From the NCBI RefSeq assembly GCF_040802235.1, contig NC_133158.1, forward strand, positions 165,885,401-165,949,400: a DNA stretch of 64,000 nucleotides, given 5' to 3'. The notes beneath the pieces were generated by a model. The model was given only the letters and a program-made list of their open reading frames with translations, did not search any database and was not told where the DNA came from. Every line of letters starts with the position of its first letter. Position 1 is the stretch's first letter. This document shows, one piece after another, positions 13,401 through 26,365 of the stretch. The DNA comes from Manis javanica. Taxonomy: Eukaryota > Chordata > Mammalia > Pholidota > Manidae. A program made the position numbers and the translations under genes.

Positions 13401-16400
13401 ATTGCACCTAAAGGTGACCGGGAAAATGAACCTGCCATTGCCATTGACTTTTCAGGATTTAATGTGAGTACAGTTTTTAATTTAAAAAATTTTATTTTGG
13501 TAAAATATACATAAGATTTACCACCTTAACCATTTTTAAGTGTACAGTTCAGTGGCATTAAGTACATTTGCATTGTGTGCAACCATCACCACTCTCCACA
13601 GTGAAATATGTACCCATTAAACAGTAGCTCCCCAGTCCCTTCTCTCTCGAGCCCCTGGTAACCACTGCTCTACTTTCTATCTCTATGGATTTGATTAGTT
13701 AGTGCAGATGAATGTAGAGTGCAATTCTCTATGGCCAGCATTCACAGGGGGAGTCCTCAGCCCTTCATTAAAGCTCAGCCCTCAGCAGCTTTTTTTGCCC
13801 TAACCTCCAAATCTCCAGGCCAAGTCATCTGGCCCTCATGATTGAAGAGATGGAATTGTACATCTGACCTTTAGTATGAAATCAACCCTACATCCCCTTT
13901 CTCCTGGTGCAGTGAAACTGCAGCTCACCAGGGTGCTTTTGTGACTCACTGTGTACCTTGAAAGAGAGCAACAAGCCATTTTTAAGTTGCTAAGCAACCA
14001 TCAGTTCTTCAACTTACATTCGTAAATATGCAAAAGATGGCAATTCCTTGTATTAATGGTGTAGGAATGACTGATACAGATCCAAACCCATCTAACACAT
14101 TTCCTAGAAAGCCCATTCTTTTAGCAAAAGTTTTAAATCCTGGGGATAGTTCTATCCAAACATTAAAATCTGGTCAAACCGTAGAGTTGGTATGAAAATC
14201 TAAGTGCTTCAAGTGCAACATCCCTAATATTTAGTTTTAAAAGCAATTTGAGGCATTACTAATTATATTTCAGATTATTATAATGAAATATCTAAGAAAC
14301 CTAGTATTGAAAATTATGCAAAATTTGCAAATTAGATTGAGTCAAAAAATCAGGAACTTAAAAACTTAAGGAAAATTTCAAATATATACAAAAGTGACCA
14401 AACTTAGTCCATTGAACTACCATGTGTCCCATCTCCCAGGTTCAACGACTATCAATCCATGGTGAATCTTTATCATGTACCTATTTCCTTCCTGTCCAGT
14501 ATAATTCTGAAGCAAATCCTAGATGTCAGTAATTGTGTCAATAAGTGTTTCAGTCTGTATTTCTGAAGGACAATCTGTATAAGGTATAATAAGGTCCAAT
14601 ATATTAGATCTTATCATAGTTAAAAAAAATAACAGTAATCTGTAATACTCAAGTATCTAGTCAATTGACATTTCCATTGCCACATAAATGCCAGATTTTC
14701 TTTTTATAGTTTATTTAAATTAAGATCAAATTAAGGTCTACATATGATTAATTTATGTCTATCTTAGGAACTTTTTACTGCTCTTTAATGGCTTTGAACC
14801 TACTGCTCTCTCAGATTTCATTTACATTTTTACTTCTTTGCATCACTGGTGTATAGAACTGGATAAGTCATGATCCTTGATCGTGTTAGTCTCATCATGG
14901 GTCCATGCATGTCCCTCTTTTCTTTTGTTTTTAGTTGTTTTGAAATTATAACAGGCCTGTATGAACCCTTAATCCAAAAGAAGCTAAGACCCTGACATAA
15001 TTGACATTTAGCTGTGCCATTTTTTCCCTTCCCATTTCTCTGCCTCACCTTAATGTGATAATCACGGTCTTGAATCTTAGGTTCATTGTTCTTTTGTTTT
15101 TTTTCTTTCAATTAAATAAATTTCATACAAAATTAAATTTTTAGTTTTACTTTTTACTTCATATAAAGTTTATGTTGTACTTAGATTTCTAGGACTTATT
15201 TTGAGCATATTGATAAGAGTCACTCATATTGCTGTATGTCGTTGTTTTAATATAATACAGTTTATTCAGTTACTCTCCTATTGATAAGCATTTGGCTTTT
15301 TTTCCAGGATTATGCAATTGTGAGAAGTGCTGTTCCTTCTAATTTTAACATTTTTTAATATATGTCTCAGCTTGTTTTTCATTGAGAAAAGATCCTACTG
15401 GAAATACCATACAGGGTAGAGTGGGTGAGACATCTAAGACTCCTTGCCAGAGGCACTCCAATATGGCTTGAACAAGTTACCTACAAAATTCAACCAGTAG
15501 GATCTTATTGATATAATATTTGAGAGTTTGGTTGAGTACTTCAGCAAGGAGGGTGAAATATTCCTCTGAGCCCAGCAAGACTTGTTGATTTAAAAGAAAT
15601 GGGGAACTTGACTTGTAATTCCTGTACATTCTGAACTTATTTTGAGCTATTATTTGATATGTTTCCAGAAAAATAATTGCTTATAAATAAGTATATCAAA
15701 AAAGCAAATAATCCAATTAAAAAATGGGCACAGGATCTGAACAGACACTTCTCCAAAGAAGAAATTCAGATGGCCAACAGGCACATGGAAAGATGCTCCA
15801 CATCATCAGAGAAATGCAAATTAAAACCACAATGAGATATCACCTCACACCAGTTAGGATGGCCAACATCCAAAATACAAACAACAACAAATGTTGGCGA
15901 GGATGTGGAGAGAGGGGAACCCTCCTATACTGCTGGTGGGGATGTAAATTAGTTCAACCATTGTGGAAAGCAGTATGGCGGTTCCTCAAAAATCTCAAAA
16001 TAGAAATACCATTTGACCCAGGAGTTCCACTCCTAGGGATTTACCCTAAGGATGCAGGAGCCCAGTTTGAAAAAGACATATGCACCCCTATGTTTATCAC
16101 AGCATTATTTACAATAGCCAAGAAATGGAAGCAACCTAAGTGTCCATCAAGTAGATGAATAGATAAAGAAGATGTGGTACATATACACAATGGAATATCA
16201 TTCAGCTATAAGAAGAAAACAAATCCTACCATTTGCAACAACATGGATGGAGCTAGAGGGTATTATGCTCAGTGAAATTAGCCAGGTGGAGAAAGACAAG
16301 TATCAAATGATTTCACTCATCTGTGGAGCATAAGAACAAAGAAAACACTGAAGGAACAAAACAGCAGCAGACTCACGAAACCCAAGAATGGACTAACAGC

Positions 16401-19400
16401 TACCAAAGGGAAAGGGACTGGGGAGGGTGGGTGGAAAGGGAGGGATAAGGGGAATAAGGGGCATTACAATTAGCACACATAATGTGTGTGGGGTCATGGG
16501 GAAGGCAGTATAGCACAGAGAAGACAAGTAATGATAGCACCTTACTATGCTGATGGACAGTGACTGTAATGGGGTATACGGGGACTTGATAATGGGGGAA
16601 TCTAGTAACCACAATGTTGCTCATGTATTTGTAGATTAATGATACCAAAATAAAAAATATATATATATGCATAAAAGTAAAAAAAAAATAAAAATAAGTA
16701 TGTAATACAGTAAAAAATTATGCTAGTCAGAAGTTTAATTTTGATCATTTTTATTTCATTGTTTAGGAGAAAAATGACCTGAAACGTGCTGGATTCATGC
16801 TTCAAGAAGCAGATAAACTAGGGTGCAGACAGTTTGTTACTCCTGCAGATGTGGTTTCAGGCAATCCTAAACTTAATTTGGCTTTTGTAGCTAATCTTTT
16901 TAACACATACCCATGCCTACACAAGCCTGATAATAATGACATCGATATGAATTTATTGGAAGGTACGTTCTTTCTGCCTTTAATTGGCTCACTGTGTGTA
17001 TCTTCTTGTGGTGCTGTCCTACTTCACTGTCAGAGGTAGGGGAGTGTGGTGGGACATGCAGTTTATTGTGTGTAGGCCTGTGCATCCATTAGAGAATTCG
17101 ACTTAAAGAAAGTGGTTACTGGTTTTGATTAACACAGAATGCTGGGGTAAACCTTACTTTCTGCATTTCTCCCTAAGAGTTTAGTGAAAACTATCATACA
17201 TTTAAAATATTCTCTTCAATGACCACAAAACTCTACCACCAGTATGGACAATAATCTATGGAAAAAAATAGTTTTTGTAGCTTTTTTCTTCTTTGAAAGC
17301 TACAGTTTGACTCTAGTAGTGTTCTCTTTTTAATGTTTTTAGTATGCATGAAAAAATTTACAGTATTCATTATTTGTGTGTGGGCTATTCATTATCTGTC
17401 TCATGATTTGTAATACTTTCCTGTTTTGCTTCATGAAATGCAGATTTGACCCCTCCTAATGTAGGTACTGTATTTAGTACTTTTCTCTACTCCATATTCA
17501 TTCTGATTGTTCTTTTCATGAGTACCATTTATTTATTCTTTCTGAGTTGATATTTCTTTTTTGCATTATTCATGCTGTGTTTTTCCTGTCTTAATATGCC
17601 TAAAGAATAATGACAACAAGCAAGAAACACAAATGAAACTTAATTAGAATATTAGAGCAAGGCTTGATTGTGTAAACTGTCCACTTAATTTGCCTTCTAT
17701 AATAATGGAATATGTAATTGTAAACACATTAGAAATCAGTTTTGACAATTGGATCTCGTGATTTTGTATAAAGTCTTTATCCCTCTCCTGTGAATAAACA
17801 CACTTTTATCACAACAACTCTTTGAAAGGATCTATTTAGGTTCTAAAATAGATTATTTTGTATAATTTATGTTACTTTTACTGAATGTCATTGAAGCTTA
17901 CAATATATGAATCATTGTAATGACAAAAGCAGTCTCAATATCTAGTTGTTTCTCTTTATCTCTGTTTCCCAGCATCTCTTTTTTCTTCTCCCATTCTCAT
18001 ACCCTTTCTCACAGGCATACAAAGCCCATGATAGTACAAGAAGTAAAAGTAAAAACAGTGGCAACAGTAAGTGGCAGTTGTCAGCGGTAGAGGCCAATCC
18101 TAAAATTCTCCATTTGCCCTGGTCCGGAGCAAGTAGTCCTCAGTAGGGATTCTTCTTGATGGGGAGAATTTGATGTTGTGGTGTTCCTTCTCTCTCATCA
18201 CCGGCCTTGCTCCCTTCTTCCCTAGTGAGACAGAATGAGCAATCAGTTTCACGATCTTTTTTTTTTTCAATTAATGAAAAAAGTTTCAGATTTTACATAA
18301 ATGTTCTATGACGAATATGATTAGTTCAGTTCACTTTTCCTCAAGTTCAGTAAAATAAAGTCTATATTCTCTACATAGACAATGTAGCGGAAAGGGAAGG
18401 TAGATAAAAATGTAGATTTTTTCAGTAGAGAAATTTAGGGCAAGTGATTCGAACTTTAATAAAGTTAAATAAAAAGGAAGACTGCTATGTTTTTATCAGT
18501 CTGGAAAATTTCAAAATCCCTCTGTGTCTTACAATAGAAGGCATTGTTTAGAGTGGCATATTAAAAATGATCTGCTTTTTATACTCACTGAATTCTTGCT
18601 AGATATCTTTTCCAACTTGCTCGCTTTCCTATTATCACGTTTGAATTCTTTTGCTAGTGTTCAGCATGCTTTTGGAATTTTTCAGTGTGAACAAGATTGC
18701 TAAATATTTCCATTAGTATTTACTATATTCATATAAGATACTGTGGGAAATATTTATCAGTCATCTTATTTAGAACATATGTATGTCTTGATACATCTGC
18801 CAAAAATGTGTTTGACTTTGACTGTCATTGGAATTTTTTCTTTTGTAAATTTGTCTTATAGATCCTTATGAAATTTGAAGCTTGACCTTATCACATCCCG
18901 TATTCACATATTTAGTATCATCATTGGCAAGGAATTTTATCTGTATGGACTTAAAATTAGAAGCCCAAGCAAACTTAAACCTTCATATTAAATTGAGTCA
19001 AATACGTGGGCTGCATATAGTGAGAGCATCTCAGAATTCATTTGTGGTGATAGAGAATACATAAGCCATGGAATCAGACTGTTCAAATCATGGTTCCACT
19101 ATTGAATATCTGAGTGATGACCTCTGTGAGCCTTGGTTTTCTCATATATAAAACAGAACTAATAATACTTATTTTGAAGAATTACAGAGCAAGTTAAAAT
19201 GACTTTTAGTAAATGAAAGAGTTGAGCATACACTATGTGTGCTCAATACTGAGCAAATCATGAAGAGGAAACAATATATCACTTAGCATAGTAAGAGTTA
19301 CATATATGTTAACTCCTTTTCCTTCCTCTTAGTAGCCTACTTTTTATTCATTATTTTTTTTCTGAAACTTTTATCAATTTGTGGCCCTGAAAATGAAAAG

Positions 19401-22400
19401 GGTTTTCCATAGTTCTTTCTTTTATATCAGCAATTCAGACTTTACTTCTAAGATTGTTTTACTTGTCTTCAATCGGGCAACATTTCTAATCTGAAATACA
19501 TATGTTTTTGTAATGCTTTACCATGGCTTTTGCACAAATGCATAGTGCTTTTTGGCTTTGAGCACTTGTTTACCATGATAATTTGAAATGATACTAGGTA
19601 AATAAATGCTCACTTATAAAATCTATTTTACTTTCTAGGTATCAAAAGTTAAAATAATTTTGATATCGAAACAATAATTTGACATAATTAGTTGAGAACG
19701 ATAGGGAGAAATATGAACCTCCAAAGCTTATAATAGTTTCAGAACTGTCAAAATACAAGTTTCGTGTTTTTTTAAAAATATTATTCACTGTATCATCAGA
19801 TTCAGCAGAATTTGGATATTACTTTAATTAAAAATTAAACTACTGTTACACTATCAATGTTACTAATTTAAAACCATAATTTGGATATTAGATTGAAATA
19901 ATGTAAAATTATCTGATTACTATAAAAAATATATATACAGCAAAATAATGTAATAGAGCAACAACTAAGATAAATCGAAGTTAAATGCATCAAGCTGTTG
20001 ATTATAGTATGTTTAGATTTATGTCAGTTCAGGGAAAGTCCAGATATTTGCATCTATTTAATAATTTGCAAACAAGACAAGCATGGTTTCTAAAAATACT
20101 TGGTTCAATTTCATTCTTTTTAGAAAGGTTGTCATATAGCTTACTTACTATAAAGTGGTAGTGGCAGATAGAACATACTGATCATTCATCTTTTATGCAA
20201 ATCAGAGGGACAAAATTTAAGCAAGAAATTAGTTATATAGCTATATAATTTAATAGAGTAAGTATTAAGCAGAACTCGATTCCCAAAATAGCCATTAGGT
20301 AACATCATTGAAAACCACATGAAAATACAGTAGACAGATTATATTCTTAACAGTTGGCATGCAAAACACAATCCTTTAGATTTTGCAAGTTTTGGTTTCT
20401 CTTCTGCATATGCAGGTTTATACTATGTGTGGAACTTAGTCTGAAGATGACTGCAGGGATGTCGCTATAGGAATGGGCCTCTGGAGCTTAGATGATTGTA
20501 GATAAATGGTTATACATTTATATGCCATATTCTCCTGGGAATCCCACATGAGCCAAAGTCTAGAGAGTGACCTGAACTTGCCTATGGTTTAGAAGTGGTA
20601 AGAGGTGTAAACATTTCAGTTTTCCAAAAGTCCGGTGGTGAGATATGGACTAAGCCATTCCATTGTCCTCTAATTTTGCTGAAAAAATAGTCATTTACAG
20701 TAACTTAGGACTCTGCAATTCAGGGGATGACTAGATGGCAAACATGGCATGGGGCACCCACATGTCTCTCTCCCTACATTGGGGCGCATGCTTCCCTCAT
20801 ACATGGGATAAGCACTGGTATGAAGGGAATGCTTGGGGAGCTTAGGTAATCACAGGCTACGTAACAGTGCCTGCAGGAGTTTCTTCTTGAGATGATCTTT
20901 GAGGTCTAGGAACTTACTCTGAGATGTCTTTCTCTTAGCACCCTGTGTGGGGGCTGTGTCCCTTATGTATTTTCAATGGACAATCTAAAATAACTCAGAA
21001 AGCCTGTAAAATAGTTACATCCTCTCATTGCTTGTTTTTATAGTCCCTGTAACCCCTCTTTCATTGCTGTCTGCTGTAATTAAAATAAAGGTTCGTTTGC
21101 TCAGAACTTTCCTGTGTAAAACCATAATCTGTATAAACTGAGAAGTACTGCATTGGGAAAGATGCAGCATTTTCATTTCTGTTTAATATGCTAATATTAT
21201 CCTGACTGCTGAAAGGTTTTATTAATTTTTAGACAAGTCTTTTTGCATATAATCATAACTAGAGATATGACCAGTTAAGTTTATGTTATTTTTCTGAACA
21301 GAGGAACCCATGGCTCAGTAGTTCACAGACCATCAAGTAAAGGACTCTAGGTGGAGAAATTTAGAGTAAATGGAGGCTTTCTAGATACAGGGGAAGAGGG
21401 ACTTTGGTAATAAGAGATTGTAGTATCATAGGAACCATGGCAGAGCATGTATTGCCAGTTTGTACCTGCCAGGATGGTTTAAAAATCCCTTTTTTTAAAG
21501 TCCCCTTTGTCCTGAATCATCATGTGAACTTGTGTCTACTATAGGAGAAAGCAAGGAAGAGAGGACATTTCGGAACTGGATGAATTCCCTGGGGGTCAGT
21601 CCATACATTAATCATTTGTACAGGTAAATATTTTATTGTGTTTCACCTTATAGGGAGGTTCCAGCTTTTCTATTTTCAAACTGTAGGTGTGTTTACATGA
21701 GAACATTTTCTAAAAATCAGAAGAATTTTAGTCAACATTTAGAATCTCAGAATGCTGGAGACTGGCAATACAATGGATTTTAAAAGTAAAATATCACTAA
21801 AATAAGAACATGGTAATGTAATATTTTAGTGATGGTATGTTAGCAAAGGTAATCCATCTTTTTTATAATTATTGATCAGGAAAATAAAATTTTCAACTTT
21901 AACAAATTAATATTTTGCAAATTGTTCTTGTCATCACATCAATATTTTTCATTATAATTCACTTTATTTTTGCCAAAACTTCAATCATCCCATAATTTGC
22001 TGTGTTTACTTTTTGTAGTTTGTAGAAATAACTTGTTTTCCCTGATGTATTTAATTGTTGTAATCTATCTTACTCTTTCTTGTTTAAAAATGACAACACA
22101 TTAACACTGGTAAGACTAAGAAAATATTTTACTGAATCATTTTCAGTGCTCTCTGATTGTGCAAACAGTATGTCTTCACTTTAGGATAGACCAGCCTGCC
22201 TTAAAAAACGCAAAAGGATTCAACTTCAGCTAATTGTATATTTTTTAGAGAAAAGGTCTACTTAACTAAACCTATTAATAATTTACAGACCAAGAAAACT
22301 CCTTGATCAATTTTTTACTAAAAATTTTTAATATAATGTATAAATTATTATGAATTGTTACTTAAATATGAACTGAAGATGAATGCTGCCAAAGACCAAG

Positions 22401-25400
22401 TGCACTGGCTAAGGATTTATGATACAGTAATTTCTGCTTCTAGGTGTATATTTAAAATATACTTTAAAATCTAAAACCAATATTGCCTTGGTATGGTAAC
22501 TGGCTTTGATGTGATAGGCTCATACTTGATAAACTCTTTAAAAGTGTGTAAATTCCAGCTAGATGATAAACTAGAACCACCATTTTATAGTAGCAGGGCA
22601 GTAAAGAATGCAAATATTGGAGGTAAGGAAGAATTAGATCTTTGTGGATAAATTTGAAAGTATGTCTGTTATATAGAATTGAGAGAAAATAATAATAGGT
22701 CTAATATCCCATTTTTATTTTGACATCGAGTGTATACACATTTGCATGTGAATGTTTTAAAAATCTGGAGGGATGAATACCAAACTATGCAACTCAGAAA
22801 GTAAGAATGGAGAAAAGTGAAGAGACTTTTTTAATCTTAATAACTTATATATATTTTCTTTTTATTTTGTTTTTTACAGTGAACTTGTATTTCTTTTTTA
22901 ATTAAAAAGTAAGTGTAAAACTAGGGGATTAAGATTTGACCAGACTCATGGTAACTTCTTCATAAATGTCAAGAATAGTTTTCTCTGTGGTTGAAAATAG
23001 AGAAGAGAATTGGCCATATATATTTTTTAGTTTAAAGAGTATTTGTAGCCATTTAAATCCTGAATTGCTAGCACAGGATTTCTAGGCATATGTAATTTTT
23101 TCTTGGGAAAGGGAATTCAGAAAATTTTCGAAGCAACATAACCTTAAAGAGAACCATTGGACATAGAAAAACAGTAGCCAGAGGCCTAGTTGGTACCAGA
23201 ACCACATGGCCTTGAATTTGTGGCTGATCATATTCTAAAGTTCACCCCTAACTGATTTTAGCTTCCATCTGTAGTATAAAAAAACCTAACCCAAACCAAA
23301 GGATTAGAACAATTTTGACTGATTTTAACTAAAAATTCTCTCCTCTGAACACAAGTTGTTAAATATATTTTAAGAACTATTTAGTCTTAGAATTTTTCTA
23401 TAACATATTGGTTCCTGGAACACACATTGAATTCTCTGGAAATCATTTCAACTCCCTGGGCCTCATTTTCCCTATTTGTAAAACATGAATAATAATGCCA
23501 TAACTACATAGAAGTAAGGGTGAATTCACCTTAAGAAGAAAATTCATGAAATAGATGAAATTCCAGAACTTTAAAATATTGTAGTGATTTTTTTAAAACA
23601 TTCTTCATGTGTTTATAGAAAACCTAGTCAGGTCTTCATGAACTTCGTAATAGACTTTCTCCCTCCATCACTCAGCACAGGGCTCAGCCCCATTCACTGC
23701 CACATGGAATGTGCTCAGAGATGCAAAGTAACTTAAATATTAACCTTAGCAAAACATAACTCAATGAACAAGCTGTTGAGGGAGAAAAGCCACATAATAC
23801 ATCAAAGAGCTGACAATTTTTAAATCAGCTTTATGTCCTTAGCATACAGAATCGAAAAAAATCAAGAGACATACTTGAGTCTATTTTTCTGAATCCAAAG
23901 TAGTAGTGTTCTTGCCTCAGTAACTCCTGCTTGCTCATAAATTCCTTCCTCTTAACACTCATTATTTAACATGAACAGCTGAGTCGCTATTGTGATAATA
24001 TAATTTAAAAAAAACTTTTCAAAATCATAATACATAATACATGAATTTATTCTCTTATAAGTTTCAGCAAGTAGATAAGTGTATAGAATTAAAAAAAACA
24101 CGATTATCTTTCCCTTACTCCTCCATATTCCTTTTTTCCTGCCCAGATGTAATGGCTGTTAACAGTCCATAGTGTAGATAGATATTTAAATACTCTTAAT
24201 TTTGAAAATAAATTTAATAAATAATAAACTGTATAGTGTTCTGCCACTGGTTCTTTACACATAATATGTCTTAATAAGCTTTTCATGTCAGTTCCTAGAG
24301 ATCGACCCTGTGATGTCTTATGGTGGCCCTGGAATCCCTGGTATGGATAGTTTATTCAACAGCCCCTACTGCCAGGCATTTAAGTTGTTTCCAAATTTAT
24401 AAATACTGTGGTGATAAATGTCCTTGTACATATATCTTTGTAAACATTTATGAAAATAATTTGGGCAGGTTCCTAGAGATTAGAAGTTCTGGTTCAAACA
24501 GTTCGTCCTGTCATTCTTTAAGCACTAAAAGGCACTGTTTATTTTTAAAGACAGCCCATCTCCAGTGTGCTTAATAAAATTAGGTTGTACAAACATTTCC
24601 TCCTCCTTCATCTTCTTTTCCTGTTTTAGTGACCTTGCAGATGCTTTAGTGATCTTTCAGCTCTATGATATGATTCGCGTGCCTGTCAACTGGGACCATG
24701 TCAACAGACCGCCTTATCCTGCTCTTGGGGGGAACATGAAGAAGGTGAATGAAATAATGGCCATGGTTATGTTATCATTCTGGTATAAAGCAGAGGATAT
24801 AAGAGTTTCATAAAGCTTAGTAAAGTGTGGTAGGCCCCACTGTTTAGATTCAAACCAAAATGTTAAACTTAATAGTTTTTTTTACAAGTGTACTTTAATA
24901 AATGTTCGGAAAGATGAAGGCATTCCCCCTGATTAGACACTTTACATTAAACATTTAGTCTTTTGCAAGTTGTAGTAATGTTCTTTAAGACGTATCATAA
25001 ATGTACTCCTATTTTATACTCACCAGAACTTGCCAAATCTTTATTGGTTATTCATTAATATTTCTCAACAAATGTTTAGTGATTACTACTACCTGTACAG
25101 TACAATGCAGGATATAAAATAGTACAAGGTATGAGGTCCTCAGGAAGCCCTAAAGAAACGAAATAAGATATGTGTGCAGACAATTACAATGCAGCGCAGT
25201 ATATACAAAGGTGAATATTATGAGTCCTAAGGAAGAAAAGGCCACAGGCTGCACTTACTATGAGAGGCTTCATGCAGAAATGGTATTTGAGTTAGAGTTG
25301 GAGAAATGGGTAGAATTTTGTTAGAAGGAAACTGGAGAGGGAGCTGAGAATTAAGAAAAGGCATAGGGAAGGGAAAGTATAAAATGTATTCCTGGAAATT

Positions 25401-26327
25401 GGGAAAATTAGTTTGGCTGTAGCAGAGCATTCTGATATCTTGTATCTTCAAGGAGTGTGAACACTAAAAATTTGGAATGGAGGTGTTGAGAACCTTGAAT
25501 GTCAGATTAAAAAGTTTGGGTTTTAATATATATGCAATAAGAAGCCATTAAACTTTTTTGGGCAGGGCAGTGACTTGATTACAGTTGGTGGGAGAATATG
25601 TGGCAAATGAATGGTAAAGAAAAGTGCTCCTCTGTCCTCAAATAGGGGATCTGTGGTATCCTTGGTGTTCATGTTTGTTCTGTTGATTTTAATATTCAGC
25701 TTGGTTCTGTTTTTGCTTTTCCCTTCTGTATCAGGATTATTTGCTTTCTAAAATGAAAGTCTGTCGGACTTTAAAATTTTTATGCTTTCATTTAACTTTA
25801 CCCTTTCATTTAAAGTGATGTGAATAATTTAAATATATAATACGAATTAATGGACTCAAATTGCTCTAACTTATCAGTATGGCTATTATGAAGTCTACCT
25901 GCATTCTCAAGACTTAAAAACTATTTCTAGTTGAGTAAGTGAAGCTGTAACCATATTCCTGACTAGAAAAACTAAACATTATAGATATATTAAATTTTTG
26001 CCAATTAACTTATAGGTGGAAAATAATTCCAGTTAGAACCCCAGTATGTCTCTTTTTGAGATTAGAACTCCAGTATGTTTTGTGGATGGATTTAGAAAGT
26101 GATTCTAAAGTTCTACTGGAAGAAGCAATGGACCTAAATCATTGAGAACATTTTCAAAGAATACAGAGGAGCTGTTAGAAAATATGTAAAAATTTACTAT
26201 AAAGCTAAAGTAATTTAAGAAGGATAAAGTAAAATGTAACATTTTAAAAAGCGTTTTTAGTGTTTTAGACATGACATGGAAATGAGCAGGATACAAAATT
26301 GTCTAATACTAATGAATCTTACTTAAA

Positions 26328-26365
<38 letters not shown>

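Larger units (their letters stand above)
13464..16766 (+). other. PLS1: PLS1 intron, 3.3 kb, L1-rich
   Basis: It contains a minus-strand L1 3' UTR piece (about 13480-13690), an old L1-like minus-strand segment (about 14350-14820) and the 5'-truncated L1 at 15699-16690. The stretch 13700-14350 shows nothing I can name. Confidence 0.7.
16963..21544 (+). other. PLS1: PLS1 intron, 4.6 kb
   Basis: Mostly unassigned AT-rich intronic DNA. A candidate cryptic exon lies at 18015-18066 (see finding) and a MIR-like piece at about 19060-19260. The stretch 20350-21130 is less AT-rich and may be an old repeat, but I cannot name it. Confidence 0.65.

Noticed and set aside
15724-16158. 144-codon open frame
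   Set aside because: It is the C-terminal piece of L1 ORF2 in a 5'-truncated L1, not a host gene.
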